Below the pieces are notes generated by a model. It did not search any database and was not told where the DNA came from. It saw only the letters and a list, made by a program, of their open reading frames with translations. Of a DNA stretch of 13,036 bases, positions 1-7,902 are shown piece by piece. The position numbers and the translations under genes were made by a program. This stretch comes from Burkholderiales bacterium (lineage in GTDB: Bacteria; Pseudomonadota; Gammaproteobacteria; Burkholderiales; Burkholderiaceae_D), in assembly GCA_028868455.1 (NCBI GenBank), contig JAGWUK010000025.1, positions 1 through 13,036 of the forward strand, written 5' to 3'. Numbering within the stretch: position 1 is the stretch's first letter; each line of letters opens with the position of its first letter.

Positions 1-621
<621 letters not shown>

Positions 622-623
622 GA

Positions 624-899
624 TCAGTTTTTTACAGTAGATGGATAACCCGCATCCTCGGTCGCTTTGGTCAGTTTCGGGACACTGGTCTTGGCATCGT
701 CGAAGGTGACGGCGACTTCGCGTTTCTCGAACGCGACGTTAATTTTGCTGACGCCGTCGACACGTGAAAGCGCTTTCTTGACTGTGATCGGACAGGCGGC
801 ACAAGTCATGCCGGGCACGGATAAAGTCGCAGTCTGCATGGCGGCCCAAGTGGAAGCGGCGGCGGTGGCAAGCAGGATAGAGACAAGTAATTTCTTCAT
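624..899 (-). CDS. merP: Periplasmic mercury-binding protein MerP
   Basis: Periplasmic Hg(II) scavenger that passes the ion to the membrane transporters MerT/MerF. The product is 91 residues, the usual MerP length. Residues 1-19 or 1-20 are a Sec signal peptide (MKKLL, then a hydrophobic run ending in WAA). The mature part is one HMA domain with GMTCAAC, metal ligands Cys33 and Cys36. The open frame extends further upstream to 1097, but the ATG at 897-899 is chosen because GGAG lies seven bases upstream and the signal peptide begins there. It follows merT by 13 bases and is followed at once by merF. Confidence 0.97.
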   Translation of the reverse strand: MKKLLVSILLATAAASTWAAMQTATLSVPGMTCAACPITVKKALSRVDGVSKINVAFEKREVAVTFDDAKTSVPKLTKATEDAGYPSTVKN

Positions 900-912
900 G
901 GTGAACTCCTGA

Positions 913-1266
913 TCAATAGAAAAATGGAAGGACGTAAGGGAATCCGAGCGCGATGACAACCAGCACGGCCACGATCCAGAAAATGAGTTTGTAAGTGGTT
1001 CGTACCTGCGGCATTGCGCAGACTTCACCAGGTTTGCACTCCTGTACCGGCCGGAAAATGCGCCGCCAGGCGAAGAACATTGCCACCAGTGCTGCACCGA
1101 TGAAGATCGGACGGTACGGCTCCAGCGCTGTCAGGTTGCCGATCCACGCACCGCTGAAGCCGAGCGCCACCAACACCAGCGGACCAAGGCAGCAGGTCGA
1201 CGCTAGAATTGCGGCCAATCCACCAACGGCTAAGGTGGTGGAGTCTGTTTTATGCCTGGTTACCAT
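913..1266 (-). CDS. merT: Mercuric transport protein MerT
   Basis: Inner-membrane protein importing Hg(II) from MerP to cytoplasmic MerA. It has 117 residues, normal for MerT, and three membrane helices (about 14-35, 47-68, 93-113). The Cys25-Cys26 pair lies in helix 1, and a second pair, Cys77 and Cys83 (ECKPGEVC), lies in the cytoplasmic loop. The start ATG at 1264-1266 has an AAGGA box about eight bases upstream. It is the first gene of the leftward merTPFA operon, divergent from merR and transcribed from the mer promoter at 1302-1332. Confidence 0.97.
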   Translation of the reverse strand: MVTRHKTDSTTLAVGGLAAILASTCCLGPLVLVALGFSGAWIGNLTALEPYRPIFIGAALVAMFFAWRRIFRPVQECKPGEVCAMPQVRTTYKLIFWIVAVLVVIALGFPYVLPFFY

Positions 1267-1301
1267 ACTTCAAATCCTTTTGGACGATTCCGAGTAGACT
1301 A

Positions 1302-1332
1302 AGCATAGGTGCGGAGTCAGGTACGGACTCAA
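1302..1332 (-). promoter_or_regulatory. mer operator/promoter (PmerT) with 19-bp spacer
   Basis: On the minus strand there is a -35 TTGAGT (1327-1332), a 19-bp spacer and a -10 TATGCT (1302-1307). The over-long 19-bp spacer is the hallmark of promoters activated by MerR-family regulators through DNA distortion. The half-site next to the -35, GTACGGACTCAA read on the plus strand (1321-1332), is close to the canonical mer half-site GTACGGAGTCAA. The other half (1309-1320) is GTGCGGAGTCAG, which makes a near direct repeat (9 of 12) rather than the usual inverted repeat. A five-base dyad GAGTC/GACTC (1314-1318, 1326-1330) is also present but off centre. The merR promoter should overlap this region, but I cannot pick its elements with confidence. 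Confidence 0.8.
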
Positions 1333-1345
1333 GGAGATTTTTGCG

Positions 1346-1750
1346 ATGGGTGAAAAAAATTTTACGGTCGGCCAGTTGGCCAAAACCGCTAATGTCAATG
1401 TAGAAACAGTGCGTTATTACCACCGGATCGGTTTGTTGCCAGCACCGGAACGAGCCTACGGCAGCATCCGACGTTATGGAAGCGATGCGTTGCGACGCTT
1501 GCGCTTTATCAAGCGCGCACAGCGGCTGGGCTTTGCATTGGAAGAAGTGTCATCACTGCTGACATTGGACGATGGAGCGCATTGCGCTGAAACCAAATCG
1601 CTGGCTGAGCAGAAGCTGGCGTTGGTTCAGCAAAAGATTGCTGACCTAGCGACCATCGAGTCCAACTTGCGCAGCTTCATCGATGCTTGTGCGCATACTG
1701 ACGGTAGTTGCGGTTGCCCAATGATTAATGCCCTGGCTGCCGACGAATAA
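1346..1750 (+). CDS. merR: Mercury-responsive transcriptional regulator MerR
   Basis: Dimeric repressor/activator of the mer operon. It has 134 residues; Tn501 MerR has 144. Residues 5-75 are the MerR-type winged helix-turn-helix (FTVGQLAK...VETVRYYHRIGLL...YGSIRRYG), followed by the long dimerisation helix at about 82-108. The three Hg(II) ligands are present: Cys80 (GAHC), Cys115 and Cys124, with the correct nine-residue distance between the last two, plus an extra Cys122. An AAGGAG at 1331-1336 sets the start at 1346. It is divergent from merT. Confidence 0.96.
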   Translation: MGEKNFTVGQLAKTANVNVETVRYYHRIGLLPAPERAYGSIRRYGSDALRRLRFIKRAQRLGFALEEVSSLLTLDDGAHCAETKSLAEQKLALVQQKIADLATIESNLRSFIDACAHTDGSCGCPMINALAADE

Positions 1751-1963
1751 TCTGCCGTGCTGAATACACGCAGCCCCTAGTACCGGGCACGCGCCGCGCA
1801 ACACCACGCTCATCGCGATTCGAGACGTGCGGACAATAGAACGAGACGCACGGTTCACCTTCCGCTATCGATCCGGAATACCATTTTTCATGACGCAGCG
1901 AATCCGGAGGAATGTCCCTTCGTATGCAGAATTTGCATCGCGCCTTTTTCAGGAGAAATAATC

Positions 1964-2530
1964 ATGTCAAATGTCATCATTCACCATCTTGCCCCAGTCG
2001 ATCACGTCAAGGCGGAAGGTATGCAGAAAGAAATTCTTGACGTCGCACTCAAGCAAGTTGGCTTCATCCCGAATATGTACGCCAACATGGCCAATGCACC
2101 CGGCGTGCTGAGCACCTATTTGCATGGCTACGCGTTGTTCCGCAGCGAGTCCGGGCTGTCGTCGGTCGAGCAGGAAGTCGTGTTCCTCGCCATCAGCCAA
2201 TACAACGGCTGCAACTACTGTACCGCAGCGCACAGCATGATCGCCGACAAGATGTCGGGCGTGCCCAAGGAGGTGCTGCAGGCAATCCGTGCGCAGCAGC
2301 CGATCCCGGATGCGAAACTGGCTGCTCTGGCAGCAATGGCTGTTGAAATGGTTGCCAAGCATGGACAGCCATCCCAAGCAGTCGTCAAGGCTTTCCTGAA
2401 CGCCGGATACCAGGAACGCGACTTGCTCTACATCATTTTGGCCGCTGCGGTCAAAGCGTTGAGCAACTACAGCAATCAGGCCTTCGGCACGCAGGTTGAT
2501 GAGAAATTTGCCGCCTACAAGGTCGACTGA
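1964..2530 (+). CDS. AhpD-like carboxymuconolactone decarboxylase family peroxidase-type protein
   Basis: 188-residue all-helical protein of the carboxymuconolactone decarboxylase/AhpD superfamily, peroxidase-related branch. The central motif EQEVVFLAISQ followed by NGCNYCTAAH carries the catalytic CxxC (Cys83, Cys86) and the associated His90; Glu69 and Glu71 lie just before. Such proteins reduce peroxides or act as thiol-disulfide partners, but the substrate is not known here. The start has AGGAGA eight to nine bases upstream. It stands alone, 213 bases after merR in the same direction and convergent with the NlpC/P60 pseudogene. Co-transcription with merR is possible but not shown. Confidence 0.9.
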   Translation: MSNVIIHHLAPVDHVKAEGMQKEILDVALKQVGFIPNMYANMANAPGVLSTYLHGYALFRSESGLSSVEQEVVFLAISQYNGCNYCTAAHSMIADKMSGVPKEVLQAIRAQQPIPDAKLAALAAMAVEMVAKHGQPSQAVVKAFLNAGYQERDLLYIILAAAVKALSNYSNQAFGTQVDEKFAAYKVD

Positions 2531-2550
2531 TTCAGGCGACCGATGGATGG

Positions 2551-3329
2551 CTACGACATGCCGTTGAAGTCGGCATGCGGCGCATCATCCCAACGCAAGG
2601 CATGGTAGTCGAAGCCGAGCCCTACGCCCGGTTTGACGATCTGAAAATACGGCGAGACATCGAAATCGCGTGGCGTAAACAGACTGTGGTGACGCACGCG
2701 CAAGATATCTTCAATACAGCCGGGGCAATCCGGACGGTCGGCGTTGCGCGTATCCGTGATTGGCAAGATGGGAAATCGTATCGACTGAAATGCTTGTGCG
2801 ATCAGTGTGGACATATGGCGCGGGTCGGATCGCCGCTGCCCAACGCAAGCATGCGGTGCCGAAAACGCAACGGCACCGGCGGCGGCAGATCGCGGGCGAG
2901 ATCGATCACGTTGCGCAATTCGTATTGATTGCCCAAACGGGCAATCGCAAACGCAGTCAATCGTCGGCAATCCAGATCGGTCAAACAAACAGGACGGCAA
3001 ATGCGGGTATGCGCGCCTGCAAATTCATCAATGCCGACACTGCGCACGCCTTCCACGATATCCGCTTCGATAAAACAGTGATCGGGATTGCCGCCTGCGC
3101 CGGCCAAGTGCGTGCCAACGAAAAGTGCGGCATGCGACCAGGTTGACTGGGTCAGGTATTTGATTGAGGTACTGACGCGGCTGTTGCCTTCTACCAGCAA
3201 CACGTCGCCGGGTTGCAGCGATGCGAGCAATCGATCCTGGTTGGTTGCCGGCCCGGTGCCATGCACATGTCTCGTTTGCGTGAGGAAGTGCGCCAGACGC
3301 TGCCCCAGCCAACCGAGTGCCAGTCCCAT
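2551..3329 (-). pseudogene. YiiX/YebB-like permuted NlpC/P60 cysteine hydrolase, frameshifted
   Basis: Member of the permuted papain-like NlpC/P60 group (YiiX/YebB type); substrates are cell-wall peptides or lipids, not known here. Frame 1 (3329 to 2802) gives residues 1-175 with QPGDVLLVEG (39-48), the His of WSHAALFVG (His66), FIEAD with Glu88, and ends in RAICPH-stop. The missing C terminus, beginning STLIAQAFQS and continuing with RFPILP, is in another frame and ends at 2551. Inserting one T (plus-strand A) between 2810 and 2811 joins them as RAIC-STLIAQ and gives about 259 residues. The break lies right after Cys173, the likely catalytic Cys. The ATG at 3327-3329 has AAGGA about eight bases upstream. 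It follows the DoxX gene by 27 bases as the last gene of the bufferin operon. Either a real one-base deletion or a sequencing error explains it. Confidence 0.85.
2557..2577. repeat. Perfect 7-bp inverted repeat between convergent genes
   Basis: CATGCCG, a seven-base loop, then CGGCATG. It sits 27 bases after the AhpD-like stop and inside the last codons of the convergent NlpC/P60 pseudogene. It could act as a weak transcription stop for the AhpD-like gene, but there is no T-run, so a classic terminator is not claimed. Confidence 0.35.
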
Positions 3330-3356
3330 TGCCCGAATCCTTGCGGCACAAGACGG

Positions 3357-3878
3357 TTACGATGCTTGATAGCGGCGAGCAATCCAGTGATCGATCGAAA
3401 CCTTGCCCGGACCTTTGGCAATCAGATACAGCAAGATCGCAGCCCATGTTCCATGCGTCGGATATGCATCCGGATAGACGAAAATCTCGATGACTAGCGT
3501 CATGCCGAGCAAAGCCAATGCGGAAAAACGCGTCGCCAGGCCAAACAGAATCAGGATCGGGAAAAAATGTTCGGCGAAAGCGGCCATCGGCGCAGCCAAT
3601 TCCGGCGGGATCAACGGCAGGCGGTATTCGGTCTTGAACAGGTCAATGGCGGAATCGGATAACCGCGGCCAACCCAGGTGAAACTCGCCGCCGATCAGGT
3701 CAATGGCGAAGCCTTGCACCTTGGTCTGACCGGATTTCCAGAATATGGCAGCAATCGAGAAGCGGCCGATGGCAGCGATGAGCCAATCGGGGATGCATCC
3801 GAACAGGGCAATCAGCCGTTCTATCAATGCGGCCACTTTGGATGTGACAGCGGAATCGGTTTGGCGATGTGAGATCAT
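3357..3878 (-). CDS. DoxX family membrane protein of the bufferin operon
   Basis: 173-residue inner-membrane protein with four predicted helices (roughly 32-48, 83-105, 112-130, 138-155) and the DoxX-type segments RFSIAAIFWKSGQTKVQGF and FPILILFGLATRFSALALLGM. DoxX proteins are often associated with redox partners, and a DoxX gene is a known companion (BufD) of bufA-bufB-bufC. An N-terminal cytoplasmic part of about 30 residues precedes helix 1. The start ATG at 3876-3878 has GGGAGA close upstream, partly inside the end of bufC, whose stop is only two bases away. This supports tight coupling. Its role in bufferin export or maturation is inference. Confidence 0.88.
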   Translation of the reverse strand: MISHRQTDSAVTSKVAALIERLIALFGCIPDWLIAAIGRFSIAAIFWKSGQTKVQGFAIDLIGGEFHLGWPRLSDSAIDLFKTEYRLPLIPPELAAPMAAFAEHFFPILILFGLATRFSALALLGMTLVIEIFVYPDAYPTHGTWAAILLYLIAKGPGKVSIDHWIARRYQAS

Positions 3879-3880
3879 GG

Positions 3881-4651
3881 TTATTTCTCCCTTGATGTTG
3901 TTATGGTTGAGATGAGTTGCTTCTGTAGCAGCAGGCTGAGCGTATTGCCCAGATCAAAATCCGCGTGGGCCAGGCTGGCCTGTTCGACGGCGCTTCCCAG
4001 TGTTGTGCCGTCCAGCAAACGCGCAATAAAATCGGCCGCGCCTGCCGATACGCGCACGACCTCGACATCGAGATGTGCCCGAACGATCAATACGTGCTCC
4101 ACCTCCTCGGGATCGACCGTGGCGATATCCGCGATGCCTTGATGTGCCGCCCAGAGCGATGCGACTGCGTACTGCGAACGCAGCAATCCCACAGATGGAT
4201 GGAAAGCGACCAACATGTTCGGCAATTGATCGACGTCCATCAGTGATTGTGCGATTGCATCGGCAGTCAGGGTTGGGCATTCCGCTGCGTGATAGGCGCG
4301 CACCCGCAACATCTCCAGCCGCGCGACATCGGCCAGATAAGGCACCGATGCGGCCGGCGGAAAACGTTCGATAAAGTCCGGAAACGACGCGCCGTAAAAA
4401 GCCAGCACGCGCGAACGGGGCGGTTCGGCATCGACATAAAGCCGTGCCATCGCACGAAAGAATTCTTCGCCGACTAGTTCCTGCGCGACCTGATACGTAT
4501 CCGCGAGTGCATCGATCAGCGAAACAATCACATTGTTGCGATACACCGCAAAGCGTACTGCCGGATCAGAACCGTTCCAGGTGGTCAGTCCCGCAGGAAT
4601 TGGCCGCGCGGGATCGCGCAGTGCATCGAAAAATTCTTGTTGCCCGCTCAT
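3881..4651 (-). CDS. bufC: BufC/HvfC-type DUF2063 partner of the MNIO enzyme
   Basis: 256-residue protein with an N-terminal DUF2063 domain (about 5-95): [10 protein letters not shown], then RFAVYRNNV and [18 protein letters not shown]. The C-terminal half holds the HxSVxLL-like segment [14 protein letters not shown] typical of the family. In bufferin and HvfABC systems this protein is the partner of the DUF692/MNIO enzyme and is thought to help bind the precursor peptide. The start overlaps the bufB stop by four bases (4648-4651, ATGA). The DUF2063 family was once called putative DNA-binding; that label is probably wrong in this context. Confidence 0.9.
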   Translation of the reverse strand: MSGQQEFFDALRDPARPIPAGLTTWNGSDPAVRFAVYRNNVIVSLIDALADTYQVAQELVGEEFFRAMARLYVDAEPPRSRVLAFYGASFPDFIERFPPAASVPYLADVARLEMLRVRAYHAAECPTLTADAIAQSLMDVDQLPNMLVAFHPSVGLLRSQYAVASLWAAHQGIADIATVDPEEVEHVLIVRAHLDVEVVRVSAGAADFIARLLDGTTLGSAVEQASLAHADFDLGNTLSLLLQKQLISTITTSREK

Positions 4652-5556
4652 GCGGCATTCTCGCGGACGGTATGTGACTGCATCAACAGTTCAGCCTGCC
4701 CGGCTTCCCCGAACAGCACGTCGAAAGCAGGAATATCGTTGTCGCGTTCGATCAGCGTGGCAACCGGTCCGATGCGATCCAGCGCGTAGTCGTACAGTTG
4801 CCAGACCGCTTGCGCGACAGGTGAGCCGTGGCTGTCGATCAGCAAGGTATCGCCGGCGCCGTCCTGCTCTTGCGCAAAGCCGGCCAGATGGATTTCGCCC
4901 ACCGCTTGATGCGCCAGCGCGTCGAGCGCGGCATACGGGTCGCGATGATGGTTGATGCAGGAGACGTAGACGTTGTTCACGTCGAGCAGCAAGCCGCAAC
5001 CGGTGCGGCGCAACACTTCATTGATGAAATCGGTTTCCGCCATGGTGGATGTCGCAAACTCGACATAAGTCGCCGGATTCTCCAGCAGCATGCGACGCTT
5101 CAGATGTGTCTGCACCTGGTCGACGTGGTCGCATACGCGTTGCAGCGTCTGTGCGTCATACGACAGTGGCAGCAAATCGTTGAGAAATACATCGCCATGG
5201 CTGGACCAGGCCAGATGTTCCGAAAACGACTGCGGTTTATAACGGTCGATCAGCGCAGCCAGTTTGTCCAAGTGCGTTACGTCAAGTGCAGTCTCGCCGC
5301 CGATCGACAAGCCGACTCCATGGATGGACAGTGGATAATTTTCGCGGATGCGGGTCAGGTAATGGTGGAAAGGGCCGCCATCTACCATGTAATTTTCGGC
5401 GTGGATCTCGAAAAAACCGAGATTTGGTTGGGCGTCGATAATCTGGCGGAAATGTTCAGGCTTCAGGCCCACGCCTGCTCGTGCAGGCAAGTTGGGGGCT
5501 GATGCAGATGCTGGAGCGCTGTTGCGTGGCAGCACGGAAGAAAGAGCTGTTGGCAT
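4648..5556 (-). CDS. bufB: BufB, DUF692 multinuclear non-heme iron oxidase (MNIO)
   Basis: 302-residue TIM-barrel enzyme of the DUF692/MNIO family, which modifies cysteines of a ribosomal peptide (5-thiooxazole formation is reported for bufferins). Candidate metal ligands and family motifs are all present: [10 protein letters not shown] (Glu50, Glu54), [11 protein letters not shown] (His79), SEHLAWS (Glu113, His114), LLENPATY (Glu159), [11 protein letters not shown] (Asp192, Asn195), EIHLAGF (Glu221, His223), IDSHGSPV (Asp241, His243) and LIERDNDIP (Glu270, Asp272). About 25 residues of Ala/Ser/Pro-rich N terminus precede the usual start of the fold. The ATG at 5554-5556 has GGAG eight bases upstream. 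It begins 30 bases after bufA. Confidence 0.95.
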   Translation of the reverse strand: MPTALSSVLPRNSAPASASAPNLPARAGVGLKPEHFRQIIDAQPNLGFFEIHAENYMVDGGPFHHYLTRIRENYPLSIHGVGLSIGGETALDVTHLDKLAALIDRYKPQSFSEHLAWSSHGDVFLNDLLPLSYDAQTLQRVCDHVDQVQTHLKRRMLLENPATYVEFATSTMAETDFINEVLRRTGCGLLLDVNNVYVSCINHHRDPYAALDALAHQAVGEIHLAGFAQEQDGAGDTLLIDSHGSPVAQAVWQLYDYALDRIGPVATLIERDNDIPAFDVLFGEAGQAELLMQSHTVRENAA

Positions 5557-5586
5557 ACCAGGCGCTCCGCTAATGTCGGTTGGCGA

Positions 5587-5904
5587 TCAGGCCTTCTTTT
5601 CCTTGAACGCGATGAGTTGTCCAAATCCTGTAGGCGAGGTTTTGGATACTGTCTTTGCACAAGTGCCGGCTGGAACCATCGACCAGGCATTGCCTTGATG
5701 ATCGATTTTCGATGTGCCTGCGCAGGTAGTGCCTGCACCAGCCTTGCAGTCGTTCTTGCCCTTCAATGCGACGCCGAAACATTTTTCTGTGTCAGCCATC
5801 TTGTCAGCCGCCAATACAGGCGCAGCGGTGACGGTTAGTGCCGCGCCAAATGCCAGTGCCAGTGCGGCGGCGGTTGCTTTTTGTGTCTTGGTGAAACTGC
5901 TCAT
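5587..5904 (-). CDS. bufA: BufA bufferin precursor (DUF2282), exported Cys-containing RiPP
   Basis: 105-residue precursor of a bufferin, a peptide that sequesters copper (or a similar metal) outside the cytoplasm after modification by BufB/BufC. A Sec signal peptide ([19 protein letters not shown], ending near APVLAA) is followed by a short mature region with four Cys: Cys42 (EKCFGVAL), Cys53 (GKNDCKAG), Cys61 (GTTCAG) and Cys82 (PAGTC). This is the DUF2282/BufA1 pattern. The frame is open from a TTG six bases further upstream, but the ATG at 5902-5904 is chosen because AAGGAGA lies seven bases before it. First gene of the bufA-bufB-bufC-doxX operon, downstream of the ECF-like promoter at 6021-6049, with an untranslated leader of about 110 bases. 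Confidence 0.95.
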   Translation of the reverse strand: MSSFTKTQKATAAALALAFGAALTVTAAPVLAADKMADTEKCFGVALKGKNDCKAGAGTTCAGTSKIDHQGNAWSMVPAGTCAKTVSKTSPTGFGQLIAFKEKKA

Positions 5905-6020
5905 GGTCAATCTCCTTTTACTGTTGAGAAAAATTGCCTCAAGAGAGGCACGTCAAATTTATATAGGCAACGCGCACACAACTCGATGTTTGAGTGTCTT
6001 TGCAAGCCTAATGCCAACAT

Positions 6021-6049
6021 AGTCGTAGGTCGGCACCTGTTTCTTACAC
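6021..6049 (-). promoter_or_regulatory. ECF sigma-type promoter of the bufferin operon (site A)
   Basis: On the minus strand GTGTAAGAAA (6040-6049) is followed after 14 bases by CGACT (6021-6025). Written as GTAAGA-N16-CGAC this has the shape and spacing of the GTAACC-N16-CGAA promoters that ECF sigma-F uses for bufferin operons in Caulobacter. The two boxes, identical in sequence and spacing, recur at 6819-6847, and with one or two changes at 12334-12362. A start point near 6015 would leave about 110 untranslated bases before bufA. Confidence 0.72.
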
Positions 6050-6059
6050 AGATGATCAA

Positions 6060-6317
6060 TTATTGTTGCAAGAGATTGTCCAGCTGACCGCTGCGATCCA
6101 TTGCAGACAGGTCATCGAATCCACCGACGTGTAAATCGCCGATGAAGATTTGCGGCACCATGCGCCGTCCGGTGCGTTCGGTCATGGCCTTGAATGCAGT
6201 CTGATCCTGATCAACGTCTATCTTGGCAATATCCGTGACGCCTTTGCGTTGCAATAGCCGCTCGGCACTTTGGCAATACCCACACCATTGGGTACCATAA
6301 ATGATGACTTTTGCCAT
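6060..6317 (-). CDS. Glutaredoxin 3-type (GrxC-like)
   Basis: 85-residue thioredoxin-fold protein that reduces disulfides or glutathione-mixed disulfides in the cytoplasm. The active site is CGYC (Cys12, Cys15) after the first strand (KVIIYGTQW), where GrxC usually has CPYC. The cis-Pro loop (RRMVPQIFIGD, about 51-61) and GGFDDL (65-70) that bind glutathione are present. The open frame begins upstream at 6401, but the ATG at 6315-6317 has AGGAGAG seven bases before it and gives the normal family length. It lies between the bufferin operon and a small membrane protein gene, all on the same strand. A thiol-repair role beside a Cys-rich metallophore is inference. Confidence 0.93.
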   Translation of the reverse strand: MAKVIIYGTQWCGYCQSAERLLQRKGVTDIAKIDVDQDQTAFKAMTERTGRRMVPQIFIGDLHVGGFDDLSAMDRSGQLDNLLQQ

Positions 6318-6455
6318 GTTATCTCTCCTGAAAATGATTCGGCATTCATCGCCGCATATGCTGCGCAACATTGACGTATCTATTGCTTCTGTCGCTGGCA
6401 CAATTCGATTTATTACAGAGGCATGGAAATTGTTCGTAAATGGTATGCGATCGCC

Positions 6456-6659
6456 TTATTGCGATCCTCTGACTAATGGAAAGCCGAATCCCGTCAATAC
6501 GACACCCGTCAGCATTAATACAATATGTAGCGGCTCAAGCCGTCCGATTACCAGGCATGACACGAGACTGCCTGCAAAAATTGAGGTTCCGATTCGTGAA
6601 AGCGTATCGAAAATAAATCGCTGTACGGTATTCATGCCCATCCCCGTGTTCGTATTCAT
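6456..6659 (-). CDS. Small two-helix membrane protein, function unknown
   Basis: Up to 67 residues, with two hydrophobic segments (about 22-38 and 44-62) joined by a short GRLEP turn, and a charged N terminus. I do not recognise the family. The frame can start at 6659, but the ATG at 6633-6635 (residue 9) has a GGGG-type box six bases upstream and gives a 59-residue protein. If the weak ECF-like site at 6668-6695 is used, the start point would fall around 6660 and favour the inner start. The glutaredoxin gene follows after 138 bases on the same strand, so a small transcription unit is plausible. It lies between metal-linked operons, which is the only hint of role. Confidence 0.6.
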   Translation of the reverse strand: MNTNTGMGMNTVQRFIFDTLSRIGTSIFAGSLVSCLVIGRLEPLHIVLMLTGVVLTGFGFPLVRGSQ

Positions 6660-6667
6660 AAAGACTT

Positions 6668-6696
6668 CGTCTCTGTGCGCTGTCTAATTCTTACAG
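6668..6696 (-). promoter_or_regulatory. Weak ECF-type promoter candidate before the small membrane protein (site C)
   Basis: The minus strand carries TGTAAGAA, identical to sites A and B in this box, but at the matching distance it has AGACG instead of CGACT. It is 10-35 bases upstream of the small membrane protein start. I rate it below the other three sites because the -10 is degenerate. Confidence 0.35.
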
Positions 6697-6818
6697 TGAT
6701 GCAGTTTGGTCTGTTCGCCCATGTGACGCGCGACCATCAATTTAATGGCGGCGATATTTTTACCGCTTTATCTGACGTGCAAAGCTAAAACCGCCGCGCG
6801 ATCGAGTCTGTCGTGGAA

Positions 6819-6847
6819 GTGTAAGAAATCTTCTGCCCGCAACGACT
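6819..6847 (+). promoter_or_regulatory. ECF sigma-type promoter of the ArsS-like operon (site B)
   Basis: GTGTAAGAAA (6819-6828), 14 bases, then CGACT (6843-6847). Both boxes and their spacing are identical to site A before bufA, while the 14 bases between differ. A start point near 6853 would leave about 60 untranslated bases before the radical SAM gene at 6914. The 254 bases between 6660 and 6913 contain no gene I can support; they appear to be the divergent control region for both sides. Confidence 0.72.
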
Positions 6848-6913
6848 GTACCGTCAACACGCGGCCGCAATCATTGTGTGAAGTGGTCGTTATTGCAACT
6901 ATAGAGGAGCGCC

Positions 6914-7891
6914 ATGCACGCCACACTTCCATTGCTGCAGGCAACCGAGTTCCCCCAACTCCGTCGCCGGCAACTGACCACTTTGCAAGTCAATCTCGGC
7001 TATCGCTGTAACCAGACCTGCCTGCATTGCCACGTCAATGCCGGGCCGAATCGCACTGAGATGATGGATAGCACAACGATGGCGCTGATCCCTTCGGTTC
7101 TGACTGCGCGCAACATCACCACGCTGGACCTGACCGGCGGCGCGCCGGAGTTGCATGATGGCTTCCGGCAATTGGTGCGCGAGGCGCGTGCGCTGGGCGT
7201 CAAGGTGATCGACCGCTGCAACCTGACCATTCTGTTCGAGCCTGGTCAAGAAGACCTGGCCGAATTTTTGACAGAACAACAGGTCGAGATCGTCGCGTCG
7301 CTGCCCTGTTATTCGCTCGCCAATGTGGACAAGCAACGGGGGGAGGGCGTGTTCGACAAGAGTATCGCTGCGCTACAGAAATTGAATGCGCTGGGTTACG
7401 GCAAGGAAGAATCGGGCTTGACGCTCAATCTGGTCTATAACCCGCAAGGCGCGGTGCTACCACCCGATCAGGTCAAGCTGGAAGCCGATTACAAGCGCGA
7501 ATTGTTCGACCATTTCGGCATCGTGTTCAACCAGTTGTTTGCGATTGCGAACATGCCGATCCAGCGCTTTGGTTCGACCCTGATATCGAAGGACAAGTTC
7601 AACGATTACATGCGCCTGCTGAAAGAAAATTTTGCAGCTGCCAATCTCGCCAATGTCATGTGCCGTAACCTGGTCAGCGTCGACTGGCAAGGCTATCTGT
7701 ACGACTGCGACTTCAACCAGCAATTGGGTCTGGATTTGCCGCACGCATCAGCGATGGCGCAACTGCGTGAAGGACGTCCTCACTTGCGCAGCCTGCTACG
7801 CGAAGATGTTGAAGGGCGTGCGATTCGCGTGGCCGATCACTGCTACGGCTGTACTGCCGGACAGGGCAGCAGCTGCGGCGGCGCGTTGTGA
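6914..7891 (+). CDS. ArsS-like radical SAM protein
   Basis: 325-residue radical SAM enzyme of the ArsS group (named for arsenosugar biosynthesis; rSAM/selenodomain type). The [4Fe-4S]-AdoMet motif is CNQTCLHC (Cys32, Cys36, Cys39), followed by the LTGGAPEL SAM-binding loop at about 73-80. The C-terminal domain has Cys250 (VMCRN), Cys265 (YDCDF) and the end motif HCYGCTAGQGSSCGG (Cys310, Cys313, Cys321); some homologues have selenocysteine in this last region, here it is Cys. The start ATG has GAGGAGC seven to eight bases upstream. First gene of a five-gene operon whose stop overlaps the next start (GTGA at 7888). ArsS is usually linked with ArsM; no arsM is seen here, so the arsenosugar assignment is only by family. 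Confidence 0.92.
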   Translation: MHATLPLLQATEFPQLRRRQLTTLQVNLGYRCNQTCLHCHVNAGPNRTEMMDSTTMALIPSVLTARNITTLDLTGGAPELHDGFRQLVREARALGVKVIDRCNLTILFEPGQEDLAEFLTEQQVEIVASLPCYSLANVDKQRGEGVFDKSIAALQKLNALGYGKEESGLTLNLVYNPQGAVLPPDQVKLEADYKRELFDHFGIVFNQLFAIANMPIQRFGSTLISKDKFNDYMRLLKENFAAANLANVMCRNLVSVDWQGYLYDCDFNQQLGLDLPHASAMAQLREGRPHLRSLLREDVEGRAIRVADHCYGCTAGQGSSCGGAL

Positions 7892-7902
7892 AGCTTAACT
7901 TT

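Noticed and set aside
1924..1938. Palindrome ATGCA-GAATT-TGCAT before the AhpD-like gene as an operator
   Set aside because: Only five-base arms, AT-rich, and no second copy in the window to support a binding site.
4691..5502. Long open frames opposite bufB (for example 4828-5502 on the plus strand)
   Set aside because: They are antisense shadows of bufB, whose family motifs and ribosome binding site are clear; no family features in the shadows.
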